Shown: positions 1-10,056, counted from the stretch's first letter. The stretch is 64,000 nt of DNA from JALFST01 sp022779285 (GCA_050313895.1 JBNPMI010000007.1); one strand, 5' to 3'. Numbers and translations: made by a program. The notes: a model not told the origin generated them from the letters alone.

Positions 1-122
1 ATATCATCAAAAAGCAGTTCTGACAAGGTGTCTGGAGTGAGATACTTCAGCTCGTCTCCCGGACGATGAACAAGTACCTTTTTTAACGGTTTAATTTCAC
101 TTCGGACTTGAATTGGATTCAT
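1..122 (-). CDS. arcA: Arginine deiminase, N-terminal 40 residues (cut by window edge)
   Basis: The reverse strand from 122 reads [20 protein letters not shown], followed by [20 protein letters not shown]. The block VLVHRPG..E...LTPDT...LLFDD is the hallmark start of arginine deiminase, which hydrolyses arginine to citrulline and ammonia as the first step of the ATP-yielding ADI pathway. AGGAAG lies 7-8 bases before the ATG. The catalytic residues lie outside the window, so only the N-terminus supports the call. It is transcribed leftwards from the 365-base non-coding stretch described separately. Neighbouring arc genes would be off the left edge. Confidence 0.85.
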   Translation of the reverse strand, partial: MNPIQVRSEIKPLKKVLVHRPGDELKYLTPDTLSELLFDD

Positions 123-253
123 TTTGACTTCCTTTCTGTAATATCCTGTAATTTTTGATATCCGCAAGCCTCTCGAGTCAGACCTCGGATATCGAAATGA
201 AATGGGATTCTTCTTGCTGTGCAGGAATGCACAAGCATTCAGAATGTATTTAT

Positions 254-282
254 AGTATAGGAAAACCTTTTGCCTTTGAAAA
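254..282 (-). promoter_or_regulatory. arcA: Candidate sigma-A promoter for arcA
   Basis: On the reverse strand TTTTCA (277-282) is followed after exactly 17 bases by TATACT (254-259). The -10 lies about 130 bases before the arcA start. The -35 matches consensus at 4 of 6 positions. The rest of 123-441 holds no ORF with a credible start. Confidence 0.5.
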
Positions 283-396
283 GGGAAAAGAAGTCGAATT
301 TCATTGTAAAATCTTGGAAACCTGAATTCTGAAAAAATCGGATATCGAATCGGTTCCAAACAAATCCTGCTCCGAAGCGCGCTGTTTTTCTATACT

Positions 397-435
397 ATAT
401 GCTGTATACCGTAAAATATGCTATATACCGTAAAA
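397..435. repeat. Two tandem 19-bp direct repeats, probable operator upstream of arcA
   Basis: ATATGCTGTATACCGTAAA (397-415) is repeated as ATATGCTATATACCGTAAA (416-434), with one mismatch and no gap. A 19-bp period is close to two helical turns. The repeats lie between the argS terminator and the arcA promoter. They would suit a regulator binding one DNA face, for example an ArgR-type protein, but the sequence is not a clear ARG-box match. Confidence 0.5.
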
Positions 436-441
436 ATGCGC

Positions 442-473
442 AAAAAAAGATCGAGGTTTCCCTCGATCTTTTC
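442..473 (-). terminator. Intrinsic terminator of argS
   Basis: GATCGAGG and CCTCGATC form an 8-bp stem around TTTC/GAAA, followed on the reverse strand by seven T residues (442-448). It lies 15 bases past the argS stop codon. Confidence 0.85.
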
Positions 474-487
474 GTAAGCCGAATTTG

Positions 488-2128
488 CTACATCTCCTGA
501 GGTGCGCTCAATCCCAAAAGGGAAAGCGCGTTCTCCAATGTGATTTGTACCGCCTTAACAAGCGCCAGACGCTCATTCATAAGCTCCGGATGCTCGGGAT
601 CCACAAACTTGTAGGAGCCGTAGTAGCTATGAAATGCGGATGCAAGCTTCATGAGATAGTTGCTGATGCGGTGCGGCGCACGGAGAAGCGCACTCTCCGC
701 CACCAAATCCGTATAATCGTTCAGCAGCTTGAGCAGATCCACCTCCTTCTGCTCCTTGAGAAGCTCATAGTGCTCCTGAGGCTTGACCTCAGGCGCATTT
801 TTAAAGACGCCGCAGGTACGTGCATGTGCATACTGAATATAGTAAATCGGGTTTTCTGACGTTTTCTTGCGTGCCAGACCCAGATCGAAGTCCAGATGGC
901 TTGCTACATCGCGGCTGACAAAGAAATAGCGCGCCGCGTCCAGACCGACATCCGCCACCAGTTCACGAATCGTAATGGCATTGCCGCTTCTCTTGCTCAT
1001 CTTGACTTCCTCGCCGTTTTCCACCAGACGCACCATCTGAATGATATCGACCTCAAGATCATTCCAGTCATGGCCGAATGCCGCCATTGCAGCCTTCATA
1101 CGCGTTACATAGCTGTGGTGATCGGCTCCCCATAAATCCACCAGCTTTTCATAGCCGCGAGCGAATTTATCCAAATGGTTGGCAATATCCGGCGTCATAT
1201 ATGTCAAAGAACCGTCCGACTTCACCAAAACACGATCCTTATCATCTCCGAATTTCGTAGTGGTAAACCAGAGCGCGCCGTCTTTTTCGTAGGTGAGCCC
1301 CATTTTCTTCATCTTTTCCACGGTCTCATCGACAAGTCCGCGGTCATACAAGCTGCGTTCCGAGATCCATGAGTCGAATTCGCAGTTGAAATCCTTGAGA
1401 TCGCGCTTGATTTTCTCCAATTCGCGCTCATATCCGCGATCACGGAAATATTCGATACGTCCTTCTTCTTTGTTCAGCCAGACATCGCCGAACTCCTCTG
1501 CCAGATCATGACCGATCTGCTTGACATCCTCGCCGTAGTAACCGTCCTCGGGAATTTCAACCTCGACACCGAAGCACTCCGCGTAACGGGCATAAACGGA
1601 TTTGCCGAGATTGAGCATTTGTGCACCTGCATCATTGATGTAGTATTCGCGCAGACAGTTCCAGCCGCTGGCATTGAGCAGACGGCAAATGGCATCACCC
1701 CAAACAGCGCCGCGTGCATGACCGAGATGAAGGTCTCCTGTAGGGTTGGCGCTGACATACTCGACAAGAATGTTTTTGCCCTTGCCGCTTTCATTTTTTC
1801 CGAAATGCTCCCCTTCCTTGAGAGCCGCATTGATAATATCCGCCAGAATGCTTTTCTTAAGGCGGAAGTTGATAAATCCCGGTCCTGCAACCTCCACGGT
1901 CTCAATCAGATCCGTCTGCTTGGATAACTCCTCTGCAAGCTCTGCAGAAATCTCTTTCGGGGATCGGTGCAGAATTCTCGGTAACTGCATTGCCATATTG
2001 GTTGAATAGTCACCATAATCTGTGTTCTTTGGAATCTCAACCTGTACCATTGATGCATCATCGATGCCGTACAGCTTCTTTACAGATTCCGCAATCCGCG
2101 CCTTCAGCTGATTTTCAATCTTCGCCAT
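488..2128 (-). CDS. argS: Arginyl-tRNA synthetase
   Basis: This class I cytoplasmic enzyme charges tRNA-Arg with arginine. At 546 residues it is a normal length. The Arg-S N-terminal domain covers about residues 5-90. The HIGH-type motif is HLGH at 134-137 within NPTGDLHLGHARGA. The KMSKR loop is canonical at 376-380, which is notable because many ArgRS enzymes have lost it. The C-terminal anticodon-binding DALR domain ends in LENALSLLGL. GGGGGAGG sits 6 bases before the ATG. It is followed by its own terminator, so it appears to be a single-gene unit. Confidence 0.97.
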   Translation of the reverse strand: MAKIENQLKARIAESVKKLYGIDDASMVQVEIPKNTDYGDYSTNMAMQLPRILHRSPKEISAELAEELSKQTDLIETVEVAGPGFINFRLKKSILADIINAALKEGEHFGKNESGKGKNILVEYVSANPTGDLHLGHARGAVWGDAICRLLNASGWNCLREYYINDAGAQMLNLGKSVYARYAECFGVEVEIPEDGYYGEDVKQIGHDLAEEFGDVWLNKEEGRIEYFRDRGYERELEKIKRDLKDFNCEFDSWISERSLYDRGLVDETVEKMKKMGLTYEKDGALWFTTTKFGDDKDRVLVKSDGSLTYMTPDIANHLDKFARGYEKLVDLWGADHHSYVTRMKAAMAAFGHDWNDLEVDIIQMVRLVENGEEVKMSKRSGNAITIRELVADVGLDAARYFFVSRDVASHLDFDLGLARKKTSENPIYYIQYAHARTCGVFKNAPEVKPQEHYELLKEQKEVDLLKLLNDYTDLVAESALLRAPHRISNYLMKLASAFHSYYGSYKFVDPEHPELMNERLALVKAVQITLENALSLLGLSAPQEM

Positions 2129-2175
2129 AATTCCTCCCCCATGAACCGTATTGGACTCTTGTAATTTCTTTCTTT

Positions 2176-2204
2176 AATATAATAAATGAATGGCTAAAGT
2201 CTAA
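2176..2204 (-). promoter_or_regulatory. argS: Candidate argS promoter
   Basis: The reverse strand shows TTAGAC (2199-2204), a 17-base spacer and TATATT (2176-2181), about 50 bases before the argS start. The -35 is weak. No T-box leader is visible in the roughly 90-base gap. Confidence 0.4.
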
Positions 2205-2222
2205 CAAATATCAGTCTTTGCG

Positions 2223-2813
2223 TCAAATTTTCCCGCGATGGAGATCGCTCCTCCAGATTTTGGGATTGCTTGAGGATACCGCGACGGCTCCTTCCGCAAA
2301 TGCCCCCTCCGCTTCCTTGGGATCTCGAATCAGACCTCCTGCAATAATCGGAATGCCGGTAAACATGGTCAGTTCCCGGATCACTCTCGGCACCGTTCCC
2401 GGCAAAATTTCAATATAGTCGGAGCGGGCCGTCTTGAGAGCCTGCTTCGTGGTCGTCAAAGACAGAGAATCCAGGATAAAAAATCGCAATACCGTAGCCA
2501 GTCCCATATCCTGCGCTTTCCGGGCGACTGCCGGCCGCGTCGTGATAATGCCGTCGGCCCTTGTATAATGTTGAATAAATTCCACGGAATAGTTGCTTTG
2601 CGACAATCCTTCAATGAGACCCTCATGCACAAAAACCGTTCTCTTTTGCCGCTTCAGATCCTCAATGACATGAGGCAGGGTAACGATATTGCCGTATAAC
2701 AGAAAAACATTCTGCCACGGATAATTCGCTGTCTTTTCCAGATCTCGGTGATTTTTGACCGCCATAATGATCCGCTCGGAACGGAATAAGCTTTTCACTT
2801 CATTTTGATTCAT
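2223..2813 (-). CDS. glpP: GlpP-type glycerol-3-phosphate responsive antiterminator
   Basis: This 196-residue protein matches GlpP along its length: RTVFVHEGLIEGLS, then FIQHYTRADGIITTRP, then LRFFILDSLSLTTTKQAL, DYIEILPG.VPRVI and PIIAGGLI.....A..A...GA.AVS. In Bacillus, GlpP with glycerol-3-phosphate bound attaches to the leader mRNA of glp genes and stops premature termination. The glp genes here are 39 kb away, but both their transcription units begin with a leader carrying an intrinsic terminator (46229-46269 and 48781-48823), as this protein would need. GGGGATG lies before the ATG. It is a TIM-barrel fold by family knowledge. Confidence 0.9.
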   Translation of the reverse strand: MNQNEVKSLFRSERIIMAVKNHRDLEKTANYPWQNVFLLYGNIVTLPHVIEDLKRQKRTVFVHEGLIEGLSQSNYSVEFIQHYTRADGIITTRPAVARKAQDMGLATVLRFFILDSLSLTTTKQALKTARSDYIEILPGTVPRVIRELTMFTGIPIIAGGLIRDPKEAEGAFAEGAVAVSSSNPKIWRSDLHRGKI

Positions 2814-2952
2814 GATTCATCCCCAATCGACCGCTTATTTATATTATATCCATTATATCCGCTATTCCTCAGAAAGAAGAAGCGTCGCGGAAAAAAGGTC
2901 CTCTTTTTCTCATTTCTGACACAGATTCCTCACAAACTCATACATTGCACTA

Positions 2953-2961
2953 TGCTATAAT
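2953..2961 (+). promoter_or_regulatory. Extended -10 promoter for the FtsX-type ABC pair
   Basis: TGC is directly followed by TATAAT (2956-2961), about 55 bases before the ATP-binding protein start. No convincing -35 is present, which fits an extended -10 promoter. Confidence 0.5.
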
Positions 2962-3018
2962 TCGTGTAAATAGAATCATTCATATAAATAAGAATGCTGA
3001 CAATACCCGGAGGCGATT

Positions 3019-3720
3019 ATGTCTTTTATCGAAGTCAAAGAGCTTTGCAAATACTATAAAGTTGGTGAGAATACGATTGCAGCCAATCGGGATATCTCTT
3101 TTACCATTGAAAAAAATGAATTTGTTTTTATCATCGGTCCCTCCGGGGCGGGCAAATCAACGCTGCTCAATATTTTAGGAGGGATGGATACCGCGTCCTC
3201 GGGCGAGGCTCTGATTGACGGCAAAAATCTTACCCGGATGAATGAACGGGAGCTTACCCGATATCGCCGAGAGGATATGGGGTTTGTGTTTCAATTTTAT
3301 AATTTGATTGAAAATCTCACCGCCAGGGAAAATGTGGAGCTTTCGACTCATGTGGTGAAAAATGCATTGGACCCGGAAACGATTTTGCGCGATCTCGGGC
3401 TTGAAAACAGAATTAACAGCTTTCCTTCCCAGCTGTCAGGAGGAGAGCAACAGCGAGTTTCCATCGCTCGTGCACTTGCAAAAAAGCCGAAGCTCCTGCT
3501 CTGCGACGAACCTACCGGAGCGCTGGACTACCTCACAGGAAAACAGGTGCTCAAGATTTTGAAGCGTGCCTCCCGTGAAACGGACGCCACGGTGATCGTA
3601 ATTACACACAATACCGCAGTCGCCCCCATCGCCGATAAGGTCATCCATATCGTAGATGCCCGTGTAAAAGGGATTGAGGTCAACCCCCATCCCGTTTCAA
3701 TCGATTCCATTGAATGGTAG
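3019..3720 (+). CDS. ABC transporter ATP-binding protein (MacB/LolD class)
   Basis: This 233-residue nucleotide-binding subunit has Walker [10 protein letters not shown] at 40-48, signature LSGGEQQR at 139-146, Walker B LLLCDEP at 159-165 followed by TGALD, and a switch histidine in VITHN. The TGALD form and overall pattern belong to the mechanotransmission family that partners FtsX-fold permeases (MacB, LolD, BceA). The permease gene follows after 97 bases. GGAGGCG precedes the ATG. The substrate is unknown. Such pairs move lipoproteins, peptides or signals across the membrane rather than soluble nutrients. Confidence 0.92.
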   Translation: MSFIEVKELCKYYKVGENTIAANRDISFTIEKNEFVFIIGPSGAGKSTLLNILGGMDTASSGEALIDGKNLTRMNERELTRYRREDMGFVFQFYNLIENLTARENVELSTHVVKNALDPETILRDLGLENRINSFPSQLSGGEQQRVSIARALAKKPKLLLCDEPTGALDYLTGKQVLKILKRASRETDATVIVITHNTAVAPIADKVIHIVDARVKGIEVNPHPVSIDSIEW

Positions 3721-3817
3721 CCTTCGTTGGCACGTTTGCAATAATGTTATTGTGTTTTTCCGCCGGCTGATCGGTATTTCAGCCGAGCACGGAAATTGAA
3801 ATAGAAAAGAGGGCAAG

Positions 3818-6800
3818 ATGAGTCCCGCTAACAAGGATTTGTTTCGTGAGATTAAAAATTCATTTTCTCGTTTTCTGTCCATCCTGCTCATTGTGGGGTT
3901 GGGCGTTTTTGTGCTGGTCGGGCTTCTGACCAGCGGGCTTGTCATGAGGCGCACCGTGGATGCCAGACTCCATTTGCAGAATGCGCAGGATGTTCAGATT
4001 TCAAGCATGGTAGGGCTCAATGACACCGACATGCAAATTCTGGATCGCATTCCGGGTATTGCGGAACGCGAAAATATCTATCAGGTGGAGCTGAAGGACA
4101 CGGAGCAGGATGAGCTCTTTCAAATTCAAAGTCTTCCCCGGCAGATCACGCTTCCCGAAATTACAGAGGGTCGGACGGTGCAAAATCCCGGTGAAATCCT
4201 GCTCGATGAGGAGCTCAGGGATCGATATGCCATCGGTGATACCATCTCCTTTCAAAAAGAAACTCCCCTGATCGACCTCGGTCAGGAGGATCAGCTCAAT
4301 CAATATCAGTTTACTGTTGTCGGCTTTGCAAATTCCGTATCTTTTATTGATCGGTCCAATCGCGGGGAATCTTCACAGGGGCTTGGACAGCTCTACGCCT
4401 TCGGATACATTTTATCCGAGCACTTTCAAGGAGATCCAGCACTTGTTCGCCTCCGTTTTGAGGACACGATCGGTCTCAACGTTTCCTCCGAAAAATACAA
4501 GGATTTGGTTCAGGCACACGTGGATGAGCTGAAAAAAGCCTACGATATACGCGGAGAGGAGAGGCTTGTGGAGATCCGCGGGGATTTGCAGGACGGCATC
4601 CGCGATGGAGAAGAAAAGATCGCCGACGCCAAACAGAAGCTGGCGGACGGACAAAAAAAGCTGGACGATGCCGAGCAGGAAATCCTGAACGGACATACCG
4701 ATCTGCAAAAGGGAGAATCCACGTTTCGCGAGGAATCCATAAAGGGAAAAAACACTCTTGATCAGGCTCAAAAGAAGCTGCAGGATGCGCTTGAGGATTT
4801 GAAAAAAGGGGAAAATGAGCTGCAAGCCGGAGAACAGGCTCTCGCAGAAAAGGGAAAATCCCTTTCGGATGCCGGAGCCTCACTGGAAAACGGCAAGCTT
4901 CTCCTGGATCGAAGCCGTCAGGAGCTTTCCCGGGGAGAGGCTCAATATGCGGAAGGAAAAAAGCGGTACGATGCGAATCAAAAGCTGCTTGCGGAAGGAC
5001 GCGCACAGCTGGAGGAAGGCCAAAGCCGATACGCGGCAGGACTTGCCCAATACGAGGACGGGCTCCGGCAGCTTGAGGAGGGAGAGTCTGCGTGGAAGCA
5101 GGGGCACGACCGATATGCCGCCGGGCTTGCGGCATATCAAAGCGGAAGAGCTCAATACGATGCCGCTCTTGCAAAATATCAATCACAAAAAAAGGCATAT
5201 GATGACGATCAAAGCGCATATCAGGCGGAGGTGTCTCGTGTCGGGGAGCTGAAGAAGCAATATGAGGAAGCACTCGCCAATGCCGGTCCAAATCCTCCCG
5301 ATGATGTCAAACAGGCTCTGGAAAGCCAATATCAGGAGCTGACGGATGCGCAAAAAGCGCTCGATGTCTGGAAGGCCAAGCGCGAACAGGCCGCCAAGGC
5401 TCTGGACGAGGCAAAAAAAGAACTGGATGTACAAAAACAGGTTCTGGATCAGACCGAGCAAACGCTCGCGCAGGCAAAAAAAGAGCTGGATGCCAAACGC
5501 CTTCTTTTAGATACAAGCAAAAAGCAGCTGCAGGAAACGAAGGCTGCTCTTGACAGCGCCAAAGAGACGCTGGATCAAAAACAAAAGGAGTTGGAGAAGG
5601 GAGAGGCTCAATTAAAAAGCGCGGAGCAGGCCCTGTCTCGCAGCAAGGCGAAGCTGGATGACGGCAGAAAGCAGCTGGAAACATCGGAGGCTCTCTATCA
5701 AAAGAATCTGGCGCTCTATGAAGCCGGACAAAAGCTGTATCAGGAAGGTGCCGCTAAGCTGAGCGCCTCGCGCGCCGCACTGGAGAGCGGACGAAAATCC
5801 TACGAATCGGGACTGCTCTCCTATCAGGAGGGACGCTCGTCCTATGCCGATGAAATTGCGCAGGGGCGCGCAAGGCTGGAAGAGGCCCGCATAAAATTGC
5901 AGGAGGCGGAGAAAAAGCTTGCCGAGGGAAAAGAAACCTTTGCTCGGGAATCTGCCGATGCCGATCAAAAAATCGCGGACGGAACCGCGGATCTGAAGGA
6001 GGCGCGCGATGCGCTGAACTCTCTTTCTCAGCCGCGTTATTCGGCAGATCCGTTCTATAAAAATGCAAACTTAGATCTCAGTCTCACATCCGCGGACCGC
6101 ATCGATGCGCTTGCCCTCGTTTTTCCGGTGTTCTTTTTCCTGATCGCCATGCTCGTCACCTTCACCACGATGACTCGCATGGTTGAAGAAAATCGAACCT
6201 CTATCGGAACCTATAAAGCCCTGGGCTATCCCTCCTCCGTCATCGCCAAAAAATACTTCGTATACGGAGCACTCGCCTCCATCCTCGGAGGAATCATCGG
6301 CGCGATCGTCGGATCCACCTTGCTTCCCGCAATTATCGGAAATGCCTACAACACCAAAACGATTTTCTTCCATAAGCTGTTGTATCGTTGGTATCCGGGA
6401 CGCATTCTTTTCTCCATTGCTCTGGGCTTTCTCTTCAGCGCCGGTACCGCGCTCGCCACGGTGCTTTTGACGCTTCGCGAAAACACGGCCTCCCTTTTGC
6501 GCCTGAAACCTCCTAAGCAGGGAAACCGCATCTTTTTGGAGCGCATCCGCCCGCTTTGGAAACGCATGGGATTTTTATCCAAGGTCACGGCGCGCAATCT
6601 TTTCCGTTATAAAGGCCGCATGATCATGACCGTCATCGGCATCGCCGGCTGTACCGCATTGCTCATCCTGGGCTTTGGCATTGAAGGCTCCGTAAAGGGT
6701 CTGGCAAGCAAGAATTTTCATGAAATCTTACACTACAATCTGGCCGTCACATACTGGTCTGAGCTGGACGAGGATGCACATCAACAGTATCTGGACAGCA

Positions 6801-7696
6801 GAGAAAACGCCGGCGTTCCTTATGAATCCGTGCTTTTGTCCCCTCTCAATTTCACAACCCCCGACGGCATCGAGCAGACGGCAAATCTGATCGCCGTCGA
6901 CGATGATCATGCGTTTCCCCAATTTTTCACGCTGCGAGAGCGCACATCGGGAAAATCCCTTTCCATCCCGGGAGACGGCGTCTTGATCAATGAGAAGATG
7001 GCGAATCTTAACCGGATTCATGTCGGAGATTCCATCACCTTCGAGGACATGGAAGGAAAGGAGCATACGGTACCTGTACGAGGCATCTTCGAGCAATACC
7101 TTATGCATACCGTGATCCTGAACAAGAATTATTATGAGCAGATATTCGGCAAGACCTACAAAGCGAATACGGATCTCTTTCTTGCACCGACTCAGTCCTC
7201 GGAGCTGTCAAAGCAATTTCGGGATTATCGCAGCGTCGTATCCACCGCGGATATCAACGAGGCGAAATCCGTTATGAACGCATATCTCATCTCCATTTCC
7301 AAGGTGCAGGTCATTATTACGCTCGCTTCCGCTTTGCTGGCAATGATCGTCCTGTATAATCTGACAAATATCAACATCCAGGAGAGAATGCGTGAGATCT
7401 CCTCCATCAAGGTGCTCGGCTTCTATCCTTTGGAGGTGACAACCTATATTTTCCGGGAAACGGCATTGCTCACCTTATTCGGGATTTTTATCGGCTGCTT
7501 TCTCGGAAAGGCACTGCATTATGTGGTGCTTCAAATCATCACACCGTATTTCCTGATACTCGATCCTGTGCTCACATGGTCCTCCTATGCCATCTCGATC
7601 GGCATTACGGCAGGTGTCACGGTATTGATTGCTCTCATCTTCCATTATCGGCTCAAGCATATCAATATGGTAGAAGCTCTCAAGGGCAATGAATAG
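3818..7696 (+). CDS. Giant FtsX-type ABC permease with long periplasm-facing coiled coil
   Basis: This 1292-residue permease is far longer than usual FtsX or MacB permeases (400-900). One helix lies near residues 18-40, then an extracytoplasmic part with a MacB-like periplasmic core to about 240. A roughly 490-residue region (about 245-740) is rich in K, E, Q, A and G and made of imperfect repeats such as L.EGQ.RYAAGLAQYEDG. Three membrane helices of an FtsX domain follow (about 765-885). A second FtsX half has a helix near 935, an extracellular domain, and the last three helices at about 1165-1285. GAGGGCAAG precedes the ATG. A bidirectional terminator follows. It probably acts with the ATPase at 3019-3720. 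The coiled coil may reach through the peptidoglycan, as predicted for relatives. Confidence 0.9.
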   Translation: MSPANKDLFREIKNSFSRFLSILLIVGLGVFVLVGLLTSGLVMRRTVDARLHLQNAQDVQISSMVGLNDTDMQILDRIPGIAERENIYQVELKDTEQDELFQIQSLPRQITLPEITEGRTVQNPGEILLDEELRDRYAIGDTISFQKETPLIDLGQEDQLNQYQFTVVGFANSVSFIDRSNRGESSQGLGQLYAFGYILSEHFQGDPALVRLRFEDTIGLNVSSEKYKDLVQAHVDELKKAYDIRGEERLVEIRGDLQDGIRDGEEKIADAKQKLADGQKKLDDAEQEILNGHTDLQKGESTFREESIKGKNTLDQAQKKLQDALEDLKKGENELQAGEQALAEKGKSLSDAGASLENGKLLLDRSRQELSRGEAQYAEGKKRYDANQKLLAEGRAQLEEGQSRYAAGLAQYEDGLRQLEEGESAWKQGHDRYAAGLAAYQSGRAQYDAALAKYQSQKKAYDDDQSAYQAEVSRVGELKKQYEEALANAGPNPPDDVKQALESQYQELTDAQKALDVWKAKREQAAKALDEAKKELDVQKQVLDQTEQTLAQAKKELDAKRLLLDTSKKQLQETKAALDSAKETLDQKQKELEKGEAQLKSAEQALSRSKAKLDDGRKQLETSEALYQKNLALYEAGQKLYQEGAAKLSASRAALESGRKSYESGLLSYQEGRSSYADEIAQGRARLEEARIKLQEAEKKLAEGKETFARESADADQKIADGTADLKEARDALNSLSQPRYSADPFYKNANLDLSLTSADRIDALALVFPVFFFLIAMLVTFTTMTRMVEENRTSIGTYKALGYPSSVIAKKYFVYGALASILGGIIGAIVGSTLLPAIIGNAYNTKTIFFHKLLYRWYPGRILFSIALGFLFSAGTALATVLLTLRENTASLLRLKPPKQGNRIFLERIRPLWKRMGFLSKVTARNLFRYKGRMIMTVIGIAGCTALLILGFGIEGSVKGLASKNFHEILHYNLAVTYWSELDEDAHQQYLDSRENAGVPYESVLLSPLNFTTPDGIEQTANLIAVDDDHAFPQFFTLRERTSGKSLSIPGDGVLINEKMANLNRIHVGDSITFEDMEGKEHTVPVRGIFEQYLMHTVILNKNYYEQIFGKTYKANTDLFLAPTQSSELSKQFRDYRSVVSTADINEAKSVMNAYLISISKVQVIITLASALLAMIVLYNLTNINIQERMREISSIKVLGFYPLEVTTYIFRETALLTLFGIFIGCFLGKALHYVVLQIITPYFLILDPVLTWSSYAISIGITAGVTVLIALIFHYRLKHINMVEALKGNE

Positions 7697-7733
7697 AGAA
7701 TCAGAGCCGCAACAATCTGAATGACAGGCGCAA

Positions 7734-7775
7734 AAGATGGCTGAGCTTCCGAAAATATGGAAGCTCAGCCATCTT
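7734..7775. terminator. Bidirectional terminator between the ABC permease and ftsH
   Basis: A 17-bp perfect stem, AAGATGGCTGAGCTTCC paired with its complement at 7759-7775, encloses an 8-base loop. It lies between converging genes, with A/T-rich flanks on both sides. Confidence 0.85.
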
Positions 7776-7818
7776 ATTTTGAATTCCTTCGATTGATCAG
7801 CCCTTCGGCGGGCTCTTT

Positions 7819-9879
7819 TCAGTACAGACTTTTTCCGCCTTCATCTGTCGGCTTTCCGGTTTCCTCTGCGGCTTCTTTGTCTTCATCCGTGGGCTTTCCA
7901 CCTTCGTCCGCCGCTGGCCTTCCGCCTTCGTCTGCGGATTTTGCGTTTTCGTCTGTGCGTACTCCGTGCCCGGGCCGTGTCACTTCCTGCGAGGACGAAG
8001 CATCTTCCTCCGTCTGAAAATCAATGCGCTCTCTTCCCTCCGATTCAAGGGACTCGTTGAGCACCTCCATGAATTTTTCGCCGGTAATCGTCTCTTCCTT
8101 CAAAAGGTATTCGGCAATATCGTGAAGCTGCTTTTCATGTGTCGTGAGAATCCGGGTCGCTTCCTGATGCGCTTCCGAAATGATCTCACGCACCTTGTTA
8201 TCAATATCCGACGCGGTATGCGGCGCCGCCTGGAGCTCCGCATCTCCCCCTAAATAGCGGTTGTTTGATGTTTCCAAAGCGATGAAATCAAAATCATCCG
8301 TCATTCCGTAGCGTGTAACCATAGCACGCGCGATTTTCGTTGCGCGTTCGATATCGTTGGAAGCGCCCGTCGTTTTGGTGTGGAAAATCAGCTCCTCTGC
8401 CGTGCGTCCGCCCGTGAATGTAACGATCTCCTTGAATAAATCATCGCGGGTCATAATCACCTTTTCTTCCTCGTCCACCTGCATGGTATAGCCAAGAGCT
8501 CCGGAGGTGCGCGGAATAATCGTGATTTTCGTTACCGGTGCGGTATGCTTTTGGAGTGCCGCTACCAAGGCATGACCAACCTCATGATAGGCAATCATCC
8601 GTTTATCCCGATCCGTAATCACGGAATGCTTCTTTTGCATACCGGCGATGACCGTTTCCACGGATTCGATCAGATCCTCCGTGGTTACCTGATTTCTCCC
8701 TGCGCGAACCGCCATCAGTGCGCCCTCATTGATGATATTCGCAAGGTCCGCTCCGGAAGCACCCGCTGTCATGCGCGCCACCTGCTTGAGATCCACATCC
8801 CTCTCCATGCGAACATCCTTGGCATGCACCTTGAGAATTTCCTCACGCCCGCGAATATCCGGAAGCTCCACGCGCACCTGACGGTCAAATCTTCCCGGAC
8901 GGGTCAGCGCAGGATCCAGAATCTCAGGACGGTTGGTCGCCGCCAGGATCACAACACCCGTATTTCCTTCAAAGCCGTCCATTTCGGCAAGAAGCTGATT
9001 CAGCGTCTGCTCGCGTTCATCATTTCCGCCAAAACCGGAGGAATCGCGGCGCTTTCCGATGGCATCAATCTCATCGATAAAAATAATACAGGGTGCTTTT
9101 TTCTTTGCTTCGCTGAAAAGATCACGCACCTTTGATGCTCCCATTCCGACAAAGAGCTCCACAAATTCGGAGCCCGAAATGGAAAAGAAGGGAACATCGG
9201 CTTCTCCGGCAACGGCCTTTGCCAGCAAGGTTTTACCGGTTCCCGGAGGACCTACTAAGAGCACACCCTTGGGAATCACCGCTCCAATTTGTTCATAGCG
9301 TTCAGGACGTTTCAGAAAATCCACGATTTCCGTAAGACTTTCCTTCGCCTCATCCTGTCCCGCAACGTCTGAAAAGTGTTTTCCGTTCTTGGCTTTGACA
9401 TAGACCTTGGCATTGGATTTTCCAAAGCTGATTGCATTGCCCATGCCTCCGCCCAGATTTTTCATGAGATAGCGGCCCATGAGCCAAAGGATGGCGACCG
9501 GAACCGCGAATGAAATCAACAGCGATAAGAACGGATTGATCGTTTGCGGAATTTTCGCGCCGAACTTCACCCCTTTTTCCGTCAAAAGCTGCGTCAGTTT
9601 TTCGTCTTCCCATGGACCGGTCTTGTAAATCCCCTCCTTGCCCGTATCGTCCTTTGCCGCAAATTCATAGTAATTTCCCTTATTCTCAACCCTTGTCACT
9701 TTATCCGCATTGACCATGGCGACAAATTCGGAATAGCTGACTTCTTTGGTGGTGGATCTGCGAAGAATCGGAGATACGAAAAACTGCACCACCAGAAGAA
9801 TCACAAATACGGATATATAGTAGTAAATCAGCGAACGAGGTCTTTTGGGGCCGTTGTCCGATGGATTGTTATTCAGCAT
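7819..9879 (-). CDS. ftsH: ATP-dependent zinc metalloprotease FtsH
   Basis: This membrane-anchored AAA+ protease degrades misfolded membrane proteins and short-lived regulators. Two membrane helices (about 17-36 and 115-135) flank an extracytoplasmic domain. Walker A GPPGTGKT is at 210-217, Walker [12 protein letters not shown] near 265, the second region of homology ends in RPGRFDR near 327-333, and the zinc-binding HEVGH is at 432-436. After about residue 640 the tail is unusual: low-complexity acidic repeats of the type ADEGGKPT, ending in KSLY. AGAGAGG lies before the ATG. The length, 686, is slightly long because of the tail. Confidence 0.96.
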   Translation of the reverse strand: MLNNNPSDNGPKRPRSLIYYYISVFVILLVVQFFVSPILRRSTTKEVSYSEFVAMVNADKVTRVENKGNYYEFAAKDDTGKEGIYKTGPWEDEKLTQLLTEKGVKFGAKIPQTINPFLSLLISFAVPVAILWLMGRYLMKNLGGGMGNAISFGKSNAKVYVKAKNGKHFSDVAGQDEAKESLTEIVDFLKRPERYEQIGAVIPKGVLLVGPPGTGKTLLAKAVAGEADVPFFSISGSEFVELFVGMGASKVRDLFSEAKKKAPCIIFIDEIDAIGKRRDSSGFGGNDEREQTLNQLLAEMDGFEGNTGVVILAATNRPEILDPALTRPGRFDRQVRVELPDIRGREEILKVHAKDVRMERDVDLKQVARMTAGASGADLANIINEGALMAVRAGRNQVTTEDLIESVETVIAGMQKKHSVITDRDKRMIAYHEVGHALVAALQKHTAPVTKITIIPRTSGALGYTMQVDEEEKVIMTRDDLFKEIVTFTGGRTAEELIFHTKTTGASNDIERATKIARAMVTRYGMTDDFDFIALETSNNRYLGGDAELQAAPHTASDIDNKVREIISEAHQEATRILTTHEKQLHDIAEYLLKEETITGEKFMEVLNESLESEGRERIDFQTEEDASSSQEVTRPGHGVRTDENAKSADEGGRPAADEGGKPTDEDKEAAEETGKPTDEGGKSLY

Positions 9880-10027
9880 AATTTTCCTCTCTTTCAGGCA
9901 TTCGGTTTGAATGTTTTGACTATCTTTACCCTTTTTCTATCATCCTCAACATTTTTGTAAAAAGTATGAGCATGCCTTCAATATCACATTCCATCACATT
10001 CCGGCCGGCAATTCCGGCTCGCAAACG

Positions 10028-10056
10028 TTGCCACATTTTACAGATCATGATATATT
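10028..10056 (+). promoter_or_regulatory. Promoter of the iron/hexose-phosphate-type ABC operon
   Basis: TTGCCA (10028-10033), a 17-base spacer and TATATT (10051-10056) lie 54 bases before the binding-protein ATG. Just upstream, around 10002-10018, CCGG half-sites form a small inverted repeat that could be an operator. Confidence 0.6.

Noticed and set aside
4560..6040. Repetitive DNA suggesting a CRISPR or tandem repeat array
   Set aside because: The repeats are degenerate, in frame and code for coiled coil of the FtsX-type permease; no conserved repeat-spacer pattern.
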